Below are positions 51,452 through 60,719 of a stretch of 61,216 nt of DNA, piece after piece. The translations under genes were made by a program, and so were the position numbers. A model generated the notes under the pieces. It did no database searches, was not told where the DNA came from, and was given only the letters and a program-made list of their open reading frames with translations. Source of the stretch: Clostridia bacterium (GTDB lineage: Bacteria; Bacillota; Clostridia; Oscillospirales; CAG-272); assembly GCA_017517745.1 (NCBI GenBank), contig JAFWYJ010000061.1, positions 1-61,216 on the forward strand, in the 5' to 3' direction. How positions within the stretch are numbered: the stretch's first letter is position 1; each line of letters opens with the position of its first letter.

Positions 51452-52292
51452 AATGCCCGAGGGCATTATTCTCTCCGCTCAAAACTTGAAGAAAAGCTTT
51501 GGGGACAACGAGGTCCTGCGCGGATTGAATCTTGACATCCGCAACGGCGAGGTTATTGCCATCATCGGTCCGTCCGGATGCGGAAAGTCCACCTTCCTGC
51601 GTTGCCTCAACTGCATGGAGGATCCCACCTCCGGCTCGATCTTTTTCGATGGAGATGACATCGCCGACGTGCGCATTAACATCAACACCCATCGCGAAAA
51701 CATCGGAATGGTGTTCCAGCAATTCAACCTGTTCAACAACAAAACCGTGATCGAGAACATCATGCTCGCACCCGTCTACGTGGGTGTGCGGAATTATCGG
51801 CAGGCAAAGCGGAAAAACGGATGGATCAAATTCGGCAATCTGTTCAGAAAAAACAAAAAAGACCTTCTGCCGCTCCCCACCACACCCGCACAAGTGAAAA
51901 AGCAGGCTCATGAGCGCGCGATGCAGCTTCTCCGCCGTATCGGGCTTGAGGAAAAGGCAACCGTCTATCCTTCCACCCTCTCGGGCGGCCAGAAGCAGCG
52001 AATCGCCATCGTTCGCGCACTCGCCATGAATCCCAAGGTCATGCTCTTTGACGAGCCGACCTCGGCACTCGACCCCGAAATGGTCGGAGAGGTGCTCGAT
52101 CTGATCAAGGAGCTTGCCAACGAAGGAATGACCATGGTCATCGTCACTCACGAAATGGGCTTCGCGCGCGAAACCGCAGACCGCATCCTCTTCATGGACG
52201 GCGGTGTGATCGCCGAAGAAGCTCCTCCTCAGGAATTCTTCAGCAATCCCAAAAACGAACGCACCAAGGAGTTCTTGAGCAAGGTACTTTGA
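51435..52292 (+). CDS. Amino acid ABC transporter ATP-binding protein
   Basis: This 285-residue ATPase has Walker [11 protein letters not shown]-loop [10 protein letters not shown], signature LSGGQKQR, Walker [13 protein letters not shown] and H-loop [10 protein letters not shown], all typical of GlnQ/HisP. Compared with the usual 240-250 residues it has a Lys/Asn-rich insertion of about 35 residues after [10 protein letters not shown] ([19 protein letters not shown]), just before the region leading to the signature. The start overlaps the permease gene. Confidence 0.94.
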   Translation: MNAPYKMPEGIILSAQNLKKSFGDNEVLRGLNLDIRNGEVIAIIGPSGCGKSTFLRCLNCMEDPTSGSIFFDGDDIADVRININTHRENIGMVFQQFNLFNNKTVIENIMLAPVYVGVRNYRQAKRKNGWIKFGNLFRKNKKDLLPLPTTPAQVKKQAHERAMQLLRRIGLEEKATVYPSTLSGGQKQRIAIVRALAMNPKVMLFDEPTSALDPEMVGEVLDLIKELANEGMTMVIVTHEMGFARETADRILFMDGGVIAEEAPPQEFFSNPKNERTKEFLSKVL

Positions 52293-52313
52293 ATATTTCT
52301 CATCCAAAACATA

Positions 52314-52347
52314 CGAGGGAGCTTTTTCAAAAAGCTCCCTCGTTTTT
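52314..52347 (+). terminator. Terminator after the amino acid transporter operon
   Basis: CGAGGGAGCTTTTT pairs with AAAAGCTCCCTCG (52314-52342), followed by TTTTT. Confidence 0.9.
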
Positions 52348-52375
52348 CACGTTATTCTTGGCAAAAAGATTCCAC

Positions 52376-52996
52376 TCAGATCTTCACGCCCTCGGCGCGC
52401 AGTGCCAACTTCAAGCCCTCGACGTCAAAGTTCGAGAAGATGAATCCGCGCATTCCGAGGCTTTGTCCGACCTCGACGTTTGCGGCGAGATCATCGACGA
52501 AAAAGCACTCTTCGGGATCCAGCGCGTAGGTATCAAACAAGCGGTGATAGATCGCCGGATCGGGCTTGTAAAGGCGATGCACACCCGAGACGATGTAGCC
52601 GTCCAACAGGCGCATGGACTCGACCGACAGGTAGTGCGCGTAGAAATTGGGCGCGGTGTTGGAGAGCAGATAACAACGATAACCGTTTTGTTTCAGGGCG
52701 CGGATCAGTTCTGTCATGCCGGAAACGGGGATCATCGTATCGTACCATCCGTCAAACATTTTGCGAATCGCGCCGTGCATGCGCGGCGGCGTGAGGCAAC
52801 GCCACTTGTCAAGCGCCTCGGCTTCGGTGATGAGCCCCGCGTCGATACGCTCCCAATCTCCCGAGGCAAAGACCGTCTCCTTGGCAAGCGCGCGGTCGGC
52901 TTCGTCGGCAAAGAAGGTTTCCAACACGCGGTCGGCGTTAAAATCCAAAAGCACCTTCCCTTGGTCAAACACGATATTTTTGATCTTCTTTTTCAT
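52376..52996 (-). CDS. HAD-superfamily hydrolase (subfamily IA)
   Basis: This 206-residue protein has motif I at NIVFDQGKVLLDF. The nucleophile Asp is present; the usual second Asp is replaced by Gly, as in other members with GG in this place. Motif II is LLSNTA, motif III the Lys in YKPDPAIY and motif IV FVDDLAANV. It is likely a phosphatase for a small phosphorylated metabolite. It follows the Cof-type HAD gene by 12 bases in the same direction. Confidence 0.88.
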   Translation of the reverse strand: MKKKIKNIVFDQGKVLLDFNADRVLETFFADEADRALAKETVFASGDWERIDAGLITEAEALDKWRCLTPPRMHGAIRKMFDGWYDTMIPVSGMTELIRALKQNGYRCYLLSNTAPNFYAHYLSVESMRLLDGYIVSGVHRLYKPDPAIYHRLFDTYALDPEECFFVDDLAANVEVGQSLGMRGFIFSNFDVEGLKLALRAEGVKI

Positions 52997-53008
52997 AAAA
53001 AACTCTCC

Positions 53009-53773
53009 TTATCGTTGTTCCAGATCGCGGATGATCTGCGAGATGGCATGCTCCGCGAAGGGCACGGTCACGCGGTCTGCCGCTTGGATGACAGAGGGAA
53101 GCGCGTCCCCCACAGCATAGCCGACGTCCGCCGCCGCGATCATGTCGATATCGTTTTCGTAATTTCCAACGGCAACCGCCAGACGCGCGCGATCGCCCAA
53201 AATCAACTTCAATCGCTTCACCGCGTCTCCCTTTCCGGTTCCCGCCTTTTGAAACTCAATGCCGATGAACCAGCTCCGCATCACAAGATAATCGGGCGCG
53301 AGCAGCTCCTTGAGGCGCGCGGTGTATTCGTCGCTGTATTCTTTCGGCGGAGAAAACAAGCCTTTGTAGACGGGGGACGGAAGTCGCGACGGATCAAATT
53401 CTTCGCCTCTTTTCAAGCGATATGCCGAATCGGTGCAAGCGCAAAAGGCAACCGAGCGCATCTCGGGAAAGTCTCGCATCACCGACAGACCGACTTCCAC
53501 GAGATCGGTCCCGGAGGGCTCGTCAAAGATAAAATTCTTTCCCTCGGCGTCGCAAAGCACGGCACCGTTGAGCATGGCAGACCAGGTGTTGGGAACGAAA
53601 TAGTCCTTCCAATGAAGAAGATAATCGGGATGGCGTCCGCTTCCGATCGAGAACAGTCCTCCCTCGGATTGAAAATAGCGGATCGCGTCGCAGTTCTCAC
53701 GCGAGACCTCGTCGCCCGAGCAAAGCGTTCCGTCAAGATCGGACATCAGAAGGATCCCGTCGAATTTCCCCAT
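53009..53773 (-). CDS. Cof-type HAD-superfamily phosphatase (subfamily IIB)
   Basis: This 254-residue protein has motif I LMSDLDGTL, motif II in FSIGSGRHPD, a IIB-type cap in the middle and motif IV VGNYENDIDMIAAAD. These enzymes dephosphorylate sugar phosphates or flavin nucleotides. GGAGAAAAAC lies before the ATG. It is first in a two-gene HAD cluster. Two phosphatases of different HAD subfamilies in tandem suggest a shared metabolite class, but nothing more specific can be read. Confidence 0.9.
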   Translation of the reverse strand: MGKFDGILLMSDLDGTLCSGDEVSRENCDAIRYFQSEGGLFSIGSGRHPDYLLHWKDYFVPNTWSAMLNGAVLCDAEGKNFIFDEPSGTDLVEVGLSVMRDFPEMRSVAFCACTDSAYRLKRGEEFDPSRLPSPVYKGLFSPPKEYSDEYTARLKELLAPDYLVMRSWFIGIEFQKAGTGKGDAVKRLKLILGDRARLAVAVGNYENDIDMIAAADVGYAVGDALPSVIQAADRVTVPFAEHAISQIIRDLEQR

Positions 53774-53905
53774 CGTTTTTCTCCTTGCAATCAGTTGATA
53801 GACCTATTATACCACATTTATAAGAACTTTTTGTGAACGGTTGAAATTTTTTTGATTTTTGAAGAAACGGATTCAAATGCGGCAAAAAATCTCCGTTTAT
53901 GAAAG

Positions 53906-53945
53906 AAGGCTGTCTCAAAGCGCGCAAACGCTTTTCGAGACAGCC
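53906..53945 (-). terminator. Hairpin after the small membrane protein gene
   Basis: AGGCTGTCTC (53906-53915) pairs with GAGACAGCCT (53936-53945), with further AAGCG/CGCTT pairing inside, 7 bases past the stop at 53953. The same AGGCTGTCTC core is in the pnp terminator. Confidence 0.75.
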
Positions 53946-53952
53946 TGTTTGT

Positions 53953-54486
53953 TTATTTGATTCCAAAGCGTTTTCTGAGCCTGACGAGATAATAGGTGAT
54001 GAGCTGTGTGAGCGCGAAATCATATAAAAGGAATCCCGCGAAGCTCATCAGATACAGTACGGCGGGAAGCCATTGCGCCCCCTCCATGTCCAAAAGGCCG
54101 GGCAGAAAAAGCCACGCGAGTCCCACCAAAGCGCCGAGACAAAGATGAAACACCACGATCTTCAAAGTCAGACAGATCGGCTTTTTGAGTCTCTCCAGCT
54201 TTTCCTTGACGATGGGATAAAAACCGGCAAAAGCGGCATAAAACAACGCGGGCGTTTTTTGCGGCAGAAGCACAAAAGAAAGCACCGAGGTCACCAGCCA
54301 GATCAACCACGGGTACACCCCTCCCATCTCAATGACAGCATAGATGCCCAACAGAGATGCCAACACCGCAACGGTCAGGTCGAGAACGTCGACGAGCGAG
54401 CCGAGCATCAAAATGATCACGCCGAGCGCCGCCAGCATCGCGCTGACGGTCAGATATTTGGTTCGTCTGCGGATACGGTCACGCAT
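53953..54486 (-). CDS. Multi-spanning membrane protein, unknown function
   Basis: This 177-residue protein starts with a basic stretch (MRDRIRRRTKYL) and has about five membrane segments: AMLAALGVIILMLGSL, TVAVLASLLGIYAVI, LIWLVTSVLSFVLL, VVFHLCLGALVGLAWLFL and LYLMSFAGFLLYDFALTQLI. The pattern is reminiscent of small ECF-type substrate-binding (S) components, but I cannot assign one. I chose the ATG at 54486, nine bases after AAAGGAG; an ATG at 54492 is too close to it. It lies 21 bases after the DnaJ-domain gene on the same strand. Confidence 0.75.
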   Translation of the reverse strand: MRDRIRRRTKYLTVSAMLAALGVIILMLGSLVDVLDLTVAVLASLLGIYAVIEMGGVYPWLIWLVTSVLSFVLLPQKTPALFYAAFAGFYPIVKEKLERLKKPICLTLKIVVFHLCLGALVGLAWLFLPGLLDMEGAQWLPAVLYLMSFAGFLLYDFALTQLITYYLVRLRKRFGIK

Positions 54487-54507
54487 CGCCATTCTCTCCT
54501 TTCGCAC

Positions 54508-55119
54508 TCAGCAGCAGGAGATCAGATCCCCGCCCATACATTCGCAACAGCAATCGGCGCAGATCAGCGTCGAGCAGAAATCACATCCGCAATCCGATGA
54601 CCTCGACGTGCGGTATCCTCCGCCGTAGGTCGATGCCTGCTCTTGCATCCGTTGTTGCGCCGCACGGTATTCGGCATTGTTCGGTTCCATGGTGCAGGCA
54701 TTGTCAAACATTCTTTTGGCATCCAGGAAGAAGCCGCGCTTGTAAAGCACACACCCCATCAAAAAATACCACTCGGCATTCTGCTGGGAAATATTCATCG
54801 AGCGCAACAGACGGTCTGCCTCTGCGATCTCGTTTCGATTGATCAGGTCGCGAATTTGCGCGAAGGTCGCGTTGCCGCCGGCACCGGTGGGGTTGCCCTG
54901 ATAGCCTCCGCCCGCACCCTGTCCTCTGCCCGACCGCATCTTTTGAATTTCCTCATAAGCGGCATTGATCTCCTGCATCTTCTCGGTCGCGAGATCGGCA
55001 AGATCGCTGTCGCGGTATTTGTCGGGATGATATTTCCGCGCCAGATCGCGGTATGCTTTTTTGATCTCTTCGTCACTCGCGTTGGGCGAAACGCCCAACA
55101 CCTCGTAAGGATTTCTCAT
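54508..55119 (-). CDS. DnaJ-domain protein with TPR-like segment and Cys-rich tail
   Basis: In this 203-residue protein, residues 1-65 are a J domain with intact HPD ([27 protein letters not shown]), which stimulates Hsp70 ATPase. A Gly-rich linker follows, then a helical repeat (residues about 90-155: [44 protein letters not shown]), and finally a tail with ten cysteines in about 27 residues ([21 protein letters not shown], read in pieces). The tail may bind metal or be acylated. It is smaller than and distinct from DnaJ itself. It lies in a small operon with the membrane protein. Confidence 0.87.
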   Translation of the reverse strand: MRNPYEVLGVSPNASDEEIKKAYRDLARKYHPDKYRDSDLADLATEKMQEINAAYEEIQKMRSGRGQGAGGGYQGNPTGAGGNATFAQIRDLINRNEIAEADRLLRSMNISQQNAEWYFLMGCVLYKRGFFLDAKRMFDNACTMEPNNAEYRAAQQRMQEQASTYGGGYRTSRSSDCGCDFCSTLICADCCCECMGGDLISCC

Positions 55120-55164
55120 GTTTTATCGTTCCCTTTCAGAATAATCGTCAATCAGTCACAGCCG

Positions 55165-56055
55165 TCATGATGCATGCTCTGCTTTTTGGCTCGGTTTCTC
55201 GCACTTTTCGGTCAGTCTTTTTGCCGTCGACGGCATGCCGAGATACAGGATGTTCGCGAGGATCTCGCGCAATTCGGGAGTCTCGCCCTCCTCGATCAGC
55301 AAAAACCCACGCTCGGCGTCACAAAGCAATGCCGTCAGAGCCAAGCGCAAATTTTCCCAATCCGCCTCGGTCGGCGTCTCGCCGAAGAGTTGCAGATAGG
55401 GATTGAAGCGTCCTCTTTTGCGATCCTCTTCAAAATCGTCCGCCGCATCGACCAAATAGATCCAGCGTCCAACGGCGCGTCCGATCACCGCGGCGATCCG
55501 CCCCTCGCGTTCGGGAAGCCCCTCGCGGAAAACCTCCTCCATCAACGCGCCAAACTGCGCGGCAAGCTCGTCGGCGCTACCGAAGTCTCGCTCCTTTTTT
55601 TCATAATCCGAAAGGCAAGACAAATGCGACGCGATCGCCCGATCCAGATCGGGATGCCGCCGCCTTGCGCGTCGGTACGCCGATGACAGAAAGGGCTTCG
55701 TCAGCACGGCGCGTGCCTTTTTTGCGCCCCTTTCGTCGTGCAGATCGTCATTCAACTTGTGATAGACCAGCAACGCCGACGCGTCGGCGCAATAATCCAA
55801 CGCGTCACAGGCTTGCACGGTTGGGCGTGATCGGAAGGGATGAACGAGGCACCGCTGCTTTTTGACCGTCGGTTTCTCACCCGTCAAAGCCAAGCGAACC
55901 GCCGCCAAAAAAACGAAATCGTAATTGAGCGTCATGCGCGAGCACTGTCCCGTACATTTGCCCATGCGGTGACAGAGTCCGCAATACAGCGCGCGGTAAA
56001 AAACGTCCTCGCGCACGCGAAGCTCCTGCCGCTGTGTCCGAACGTATCCCAGCAC
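55165..56055 (-). CDS. DUF5685 family protein
   Basis: This 296-residue protein is found next to DnaJ-domain genes in other Clostridia. It opens MLGYVRTQRQELRVRE, then YCGLCHRMGKCTGQCSRMTLNYDF with conserved cysteines, and is mostly helical, with LVYHKLNDDLHDE and DAADDFEEDRKRGRFNPY giving acidic pairs reminiscent of helical prenyl-synthase-like or DUF5685 folds. The function is not known. It lies 45 bases upstream of the DnaJ-domain gene and is probably co-transcribed with it. Confidence 0.82.
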   Translation of the reverse strand: MLGYVRTQRQELRVREDVFYRALYCGLCHRMGKCTGQCSRMTLNYDFVFLAAVRLALTGEKPTVKKQRCLVHPFRSRPTVQACDALDYCADASALLVYHKLNDDLHDERGAKKARAVLTKPFLSSAYRRARRRHPDLDRAIASHLSCLSDYEKKERDFGSADELAAQFGALMEEVFREGLPEREGRIAAVIGRAVGRWIYLVDAADDFEEDRKRGRFNPYLQLFGETPTEADWENLRLALTALLCDAERGFLLIEEGETPELREILANILYLGMPSTAKRLTEKCEKPSQKAEHAS

Positions 56056-56080
56056 GCCGATCCCCCCTTACAAACAGTCT

Positions 56081-56109
56081 CTTATAATCATATCTTATTT
56101 TCTTGTAAA
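56081..56109 (-). promoter_or_regulatory. Promoter for the DUF5685/DnaJ/membrane protein operon
   Basis: On the minus strand TTTACA (56109-56104) and TATAAG (56086-56081) are 17 bases apart, about 30 bases before the start codon. Confidence 0.65.
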
Positions 56110-56180
56110 ATACAAGAATTTTTTGTATGTTTTCAAAAATAATTTTCAAATTTCAAAAAACTGCCGCCCCGATGAAGCAA

Positions 56181-56214
56181 TCAAGGAGAAGCACCGACAG
56201 ATGCCTCTCCTTGA
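56181..56214 (-). terminator. Hairpin downstream of rny
   Basis: TCAAGGAGA (56181-56189) pairs with TCTCCTTGA (56206-56214), with GC/GC inside. It lies about 100 bases past the rny stop and lacks a T run, so it may be a processing or stability element rather than a terminator. The rest of the 255-base spacer is AT-rich. Confidence 0.45.
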
Positions 56215-56310
56215 CCTTTATACGGAAGCCGAACGAGTCGGCATTGATTTCATCATTACAGCGTATATGATAAATTCCGTTTTTGGGAAAATTCTCAGAA
56301 AAATCAAAAA

Positions 56311-57852
56311 TTACTTTGCGTAATCGACCGCGCGGGTTTCTCTGATCAGGTTCAGCTTGATCTGTCCGGGGTACTTTGCTTCTTCTTCGATCTTCTTTGC
56401 CATCTCGCGGGCGATCAGCTTCATCTCCGCGTCATTGACCATCTCGGGCTTGACCATCACGCGGATCTCTCTGCCCGCCTGGATCGCAAACGCCTTTTCG
56501 ACGCCCTGGAAGCTGACGGCAATCTCCTCCAGCTTTTGCAGACGCTTGATGTAGTTTTCCATATCCTCGCGGCGAGCACCCGGTCTTGCGGCGGAAACCG
56601 CATCGGCAGCCTGCACCAGGATCGCAATCAGCGTCTTGGGCTCGACGTCGTTGTGGTGTGCCTCGATCGCGTGGATCACGTCGGCATTTTCCTTAAACTT
56701 CTTGGCGGCATTCACGCCCAGCTCGACGTGAGAGCCCTCCATATCCTGCGGGAACGCCTTTCCAATGTCATGCAACAATCCCGCGCGGCGCGCCAGATTT
56801 CCGTCCACGCCAAGCTCATCCGCCATCATGCCCGCCAGCCATGCAACCTCAATCGAGTGCTGCAGGACGTTCTGTCCGTAGCTGGTGCGGTAGCGCAAGC
56901 GTCCGAGAAGCTTGATCAGCTCGGGATGGATTCCGTGCACGTGCACGTCGAAGGTCGCGCGCTCACCCGCCTGCTTGATCACGGCATCGACCTCGCGGCG
57001 TGCCTTTTCCACCATCTCCTCGATGCGGGCGGGGTGGATTCTTCCGTCGGCGATCAGCTTTTCCAGAGAGAGTCTCGCCACCTCGCGGCGAACGGGATCA
57101 AATCCGGAAACCGTGATTGCCTCGGGCGTGTCGTCAATGATCAGTTCAACGCCGGTCAGCGTCTCAAGCTTTTGAATGTTTCTGCCCTCGCGTCCGATGA
57201 TGCGACCCTTCATGTCTTCATTGGGCAACGTCACCACCGAGATCGTGGACTCGGTCACGTGGTCTGCGGCGCATCTTTGAATCGCCAGGGAAAGCAGGTT
57301 GCGCGCCTTGGCGTCCGCCTCCTCCTTGAATTGCGACTCCAGCTCGTCCAGCTTTTGCGCCATCTCGTATCTCGCTTCGGTCTCCACGCGGGAGATCAGC
57401 TCGTCCTTTGCCTGCTCAACGGTGTAGCCCGAAATATCTTCCAGACGCTTCAAGTGCTGTGCCAAGACCTCCTGGATCTGCTCGCGGACGGCATCGTTTG
57501 CCTTCAGCTTTTCGTCCAGCTGCTCGCTCTTGCGCTCGAGCGCCTCGGTTTTCTTGTCCAGCGTCTCTTCCTTCTGGCTGATTCTGCGTTCCTGACGGGA
57601 GACCTCGGAGCGACGCTCCTTCAGCTCGCGTTCCGCCTCATTGCGCAAGCGCAGGGACTCTTCCTTCGCTTCCAAAAGGGCTTCCTTCTTCTTTGCCTCT
57701 GCATTCTTGGAGCTTTCCTCCAAAATGCGCTTGGCTTCTTCCTCGGCGGAGCCGATCTTGGCTTCTCCGATCTTCTTGCGCATTAAAAATCCGACAAGAA
57801 TTCCAATTGCCAACGCCGCAACGCCGACAATAATCGGAATTACGATTTCCAT
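56311..57852 (-). CDS. rny: Ribonuclease Y
   Basis: This 513-residue membrane-bound endoribonuclease starts mRNA decay in Gram-positive bacteria. It has an N-terminal membrane helix (residues 3-25), a long coiled coil (about 30-200), a KH domain ([17 protein letters not shown] near 215) and an HD domain (LLHDIGKAF, with HHNDVEPK following). The length is typical. AGGAGG lies before the ATG. It is monocistronic under a consensus promoter. Confidence 0.96.
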   Translation of the reverse strand: MEIVIPIIVGVAALAIGILVGFLMRKKIGEAKIGSAEEEAKRILEESSKNAEAKKKEALLEAKEESLRLRNEAERELKERRSEVSRQERRISQKEETLDKKTEALERKSEQLDEKLKANDAVREQIQEVLAQHLKRLEDISGYTVEQAKDELISRVETEARYEMAQKLDELESQFKEEADAKARNLLSLAIQRCAADHVTESTISVVTLPNEDMKGRIIGREGRNIQKLETLTGVELIIDDTPEAITVSGFDPVRREVARLSLEKLIADGRIHPARIEEMVEKARREVDAVIKQAGERATFDVHVHGIHPELIKLLGRLRYRTSYGQNVLQHSIEVAWLAGMMADELGVDGNLARRAGLLHDIGKAFPQDMEGSHVELGVNAAKKFKENADVIHAIEAHHNDVEPKTLIAILVQAADAVSAARPGARREDMENYIKRLQKLEEIAVSFQGVEKAFAIQAGREIRVMVKPEMVNDAEMKLIAREMAKKIEEEAKYPGQIKLNLIRETRAVDYAK

Positions 57853-57932
57853 AAAACACCTCCTTGATTCTATGTGTTCATTAAATTTTCCTTAGTTGAA
57901 AACGCGGAAAACGGCGTTTTCAAACATCTTTT

Positions 57933-57961
57933 ATTATACACAAAAACTCGACGTATGTCAA
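57933..57961 (-). promoter_or_regulatory. Consensus promoter for rny
   Basis: On the minus strand a perfect TTGACA (57961-57956) and a perfect TATAAT (57938-57933) are 17 bases apart. Confidence 0.85.
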
Positions 57962-57999
57962 GGGTTTGCCAAATGTTTTTGATGCTGTTTCCAAACTTT

Positions 58000-58599
58000 T
58001 TACAAAATTTTGGAACGTGCCGCAAGCTCCTGGCGCAAATAACCAAAGCGTTTGCAGGCATCCACCAGCAAAAGCACGCAAACCGCGAGTCCGACAAGCA
58101 AAAAGACCAGAAATCCGCTGACAATCGGAGTCCCGTTGCGATTGGGGAGACGTTCTGCCGTTCCCGACACCGTCACGCTCACGCTCTTGACCGTGTCATA
58201 GTCCACCGTTCCCTCAAAGGAAAAGTTCACCTCACGCGACGTGCGCGCGGGCATCACGACCTCTTTCTCATTCGGAAGCTTCAAAAACTCCAAAAGTTCC
58301 AAGAGCTGCTCCCCGCCGTCTCCCTCCACAGTCACCTGAAGAGCCTCTACGCGAATGGTGTCGTCGGTCGGGTTTTCAAGCGTCCCTCTGAGATGGCAGG
58401 TGTAACGCTTCTCTTGCGAATCGAGCGGCGTCAGGGATGCGGAGGAAATGCGAAACGCCTCCTTGGTCTGCAATCCAGACCGATTCTTCGGAAGAAGCTC
58501 AAGCACGGAAAGCACCGCGAACAAAATCACAAACGCGGCGCAAATGACGATGCGGGCATAGCCTGCAAGCTTTTTGCAAAGCACTTCGTTTTCTTGCAT
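58000..58599 (-). CDS. Membrane protein with extracytoplasmic beta domain, unknown function
   Basis: This 199-residue protein has a membrane segment near the N-terminus (ARIVICAAFVILFAVLSVL) and another near the C-terminus (VSGFLVFLLVGLAVCVLLLV), enclosing about 110 residues that look like a beta-sandwich (RYTCHLRGTLENPTDD, IRVEALQVTVEGD, SREVNFSFEGTVDY). The layout suggests an immunoglobulin-like or FxLYD-type domain outside the cell. I chose the ATG at 58599 on spacing from GAGG; one at 58605 is too close. I do not recognise the family. Confidence 0.75.
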   Translation of the reverse strand: MQENEVLCKKLAGYARIVICAAFVILFAVLSVLELLPKNRSGLQTKEAFRISSASLTPLDSQEKRYTCHLRGTLENPTDDTIRVEALQVTVEGDGGEQLLELLEFLKLPNEKEVVMPARTSREVNFSFEGTVDYDTVKSVSVTVSGTAERLPNRNGTPIVSGFLVFLLVGLAVCVLLLVDACKRFGYLRQELAARSKIL

Positions 58600-58644
58600 A
58601 TTCATTACCTCGTATTTCACTGATTATTTTTACGGTTCATATCT

Positions 58645-58673
58645 ATTATAACATCTTTTTTTCAAAACTTCAA
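58645..58673 (-). promoter_or_regulatory. Promoter for the membrane protein gene
   Basis: On the minus strand TTGAAG (58673-58668) and TATAAT (58650-58645) are 17 bases apart. Confidence 0.6.
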
Positions 58674-58773
58674 GAGCTTTCGCACAAAAGAAACGGGTTG
58701 TCCGTTCTATTCTCTTCCAAATGCTCATATTTTAAAGCACCCCACAAGTTTCTCTTTGGAAAGGAGTCTTGAA

Positions 58774-59313
58774 ATGAACTTTGACCTGCAAAAGCAGCTG
58801 CTCTCTCTTGCCGCTCAGTCTCAAAAAGCCGCCGTGCTTCTGCGCGCCGCCGTTTGCGAGGATTGTCACTCCTGCATTCCGCAGATCTCCGACCTCAACC
58901 GTCAGGCACTCTCGGATCTTGCGGAAGCTGAACGCGCCCTGATCTCGGAGTCCAACCAATCGTCCGCGCTTGCCGCCGTGCAATCGCTCGCCGCGTGCAT
59001 CTCCCATGCTTTTTCCGCCGCCCTGCTTGTCCCGCAAGCGCTCCCCGTCCTCCCGCCGCTTGCCGAAATCGTCTCGGCGAACGAGCTTCTTGCCACCTAT
59101 CTCAAACAGATCCTCGAATGCCGTGACAGCAGCGGTTTCTATCCGCTTCACCTATGTGCCAACAAAGGGCGAGGCGCGCACGCGATCCTGATCACACATT
59201 ACTGTGCGGCAAGGAACGATTTTTCCTTGCTTCCGCTCGCGCTCGCGCTGGAAAATCACCGAAACGCTCTGGAGAACGCCTGCGGCAGGCTGATGCTGCT
59301 CCCTCGCGCTTAG
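58774..59313 (+). CDS. Hypothetical helical protein
   Basis: I do not recognise this 179-residue protein. It is Ala/Leu-rich and probably all-helical, with four cysteines in its first half (VCEDCHSCIPQ and AACISHAF) and two later (ECRDSS, LCANKG). No signal peptide is seen. AAAGGAG lies 9 bases upstream of the ATG at 58774. It is divergent from the membrane protein gene and precedes the galactokinase-type gene on the same strand by 108 bases, with a separate promoter for the latter. Confidence 0.6.
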   Translation: MNFDLQKQLLSLAAQSQKAAVLLRAAVCEDCHSCIPQISDLNRQALSDLAEAERALISESNQSSALAAVQSLAACISHAFSAALLVPQALPVLPPLAEIVSANELLATYLKQILECRDSSGFYPLHLCANKGRGAHAILITHYCAARNDFSLLPLALALENHRNALENACGRLMLLPRA

Positions 59314-59353
59314 CACTCGACTTGTTTTTTGTGCGAATTTTTTCAAAAAAGGA

Positions 59354-59382
59354 TTGATTTATCGACGAATGTATGATAAAAT
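59354..59382 (+). promoter_or_regulatory. Promoter for the galactokinase-type gene
   Basis: TTGATT (59354-59359) and TAAAAT (59377-59382) are 17 bases apart. Confidence 0.65.
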
Positions 59383-59421
59383 GAGGGAAGAAACAAATTC
59401 CGCCCACGAAAGGATCCAACC

Positions 59422-60702
59422 ATGAAAATCACCGAACTGAAATCGGCTTTGCTTGCCAAACAATTTGACGAACGCTTCTCATATATCTACGGCGCAGAGG
59501 CTGTGGAGGCGCAAAGAGCGCGCTACCTCGCCGCTGTGGACGCATTTGCCGAGATCTACGGCAATGACCGCGACGCCGCGCTCTATTCTGTCGCGGGTCG
59601 CAGCGAGCTTTCGGGAAACCATACCGACCATAACTTCGGCTGTGTCATTGCGGCTTCGATCGACCTCGACATCATCGCGGTCGCAGCCCCCAACAACGAA
59701 AACGTCATCCGCGTCAAGAGCGCGGGCTTCAAAGAGGATGTGATCGACATCAATGCCTTCACTTCTCCGCGCGAAACACCCGAAGGACATTCCGACGAGC
59801 TGATTGCGGGTATGGTTGCAGGCTTCCGCAAGGAAGGCTACGCCGTCGGCGGCTTCGACGCCTACACAACCTCCAATGTGCTCAAAGGCTCGGGAATCTC
59901 CTCCTCTGCCGCCTTTGAGGACATGATCGGAAACATTCTCAGCCACGTCTACAACGACGGAAAGGTAGACAACGTCGAAATCGCCAAGCTGGCGCAGTAC
60001 GCGGAAAACGTCTTCTTCGGAAAGCCCTGCGGCCTGATGGACCAGGTGGCTTGCGCGGTCGGCGGCATCGTTGCCATCGACTTTGCCGATCCCAAGGCTC
60101 CCATCATCGAAAAAATGGACTTCGACGTGAGTGCAGCGGGATATAACCTCTGCATCGTCAACACGGGCGGCAATCACGCCGACCTCACCGATGACTATGC
60201 CTCGGTTCCCGCCGAGATGAAGGCTGTCGCCGCGCATTTCGGCAAGAAGGTGCTTCGTGAGCTGGACGAAGCCACCGTCATCGCCGCCATCCCCACGCTG
60301 CGTGAAAAGCTGGGAGACAGAGCCGTTCTTCGCGCGCTCCACTTCTTTGCCGAGAACCGCCGCGTCGCCGCGCAGAAAGAGGCTCTCCGGAAGGGTGACA
60401 TCGACGCCTTCTTTGACGGTGTGATCGCATCGGGTCGCTCCTCCTTCTGCTATCTGCAAAACGTCTACACCGCAAAAAACCTCTCCGAGCAAGGACTTTC
60501 CTTGGCTCTTTGCCTCGCCGACAACCTTCTGGCGGGCAAGAAAGCCGCTTGGCGCGTGCACGGCGGCGGATTCGCAGGAACGATCCAAGCATTCGTGCCC
60601 ACGTCCGAAGTGGAAGCCTTCCGTTCCGCGATGGATGCCGCCTTCGGCGAAGGTCGCTGCATGGTTCTTCGCATCCGTCCCGTCGGCGCTGTGAAAATTT
60701 AA
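59422..60702 (+). CDS. Galactokinase-type GHMP kinase
   Basis: This 426-residue kinase phosphorylates a sugar at C1. The galactokinase signature is visible as GRSELSGNHTDHNFG (residues about 58-72), the ATP loop as VLKGSGISSSAAFE (residues about 153-166) and the third motif as VHGGGFAGTIQAF. The first motif differs from the common GRVNLIGEHTDYN form in using Glu-Leu-Ser-Gly-Asn. The GH20 proteins of the window may release GalNAc or GlcNAc, so an N-acetylgalactosamine kinase role is possible, but galactose is the default. GAAAGGATCC precedes the ATG. Confidence 0.88.
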   Translation: MKITELKSALLAKQFDERFSYIYGAEAVEAQRARYLAAVDAFAEIYGNDRDAALYSVAGRSELSGNHTDHNFGCVIAASIDLDIIAVAAPNNENVIRVKSAGFKEDVIDINAFTSPRETPEGHSDELIAGMVAGFRKEGYAVGGFDAYTTSNVLKGSGISSSAAFEDMIGNILSHVYNDGKVDNVEIAKLAQYAENVFFGKPCGLMDQVACAVGGIVAIDFADPKAPIIEKMDFDVSAAGYNLCIVNTGGNHADLTDDYASVPAEMKAVAAHFGKKVLRELDEATVIAAIPTLREKLGDRAVLRALHFFAENRRVAAQKEALRKGDIDAFFDGVIASGRSSFCYLQNVYTAKNLSEQGLSLALCLADNLLAGKKAAWRVHGGGFAGTIQAFVPTSEVEAFRSAMDAAFGEGRCMVLRIRPVGAVKI

Positions 60703-60719
60703 AAGTTAAGTTTTTAAAA

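Noticed and set aside
52376-52996. HAD hydrolase considered inactive because motif I is DxG rather than DxD.
   Set aside because: Many subfamily IA proteins carry a Gly in the second place and motifs II to IV are present, so inactivation is not supported.
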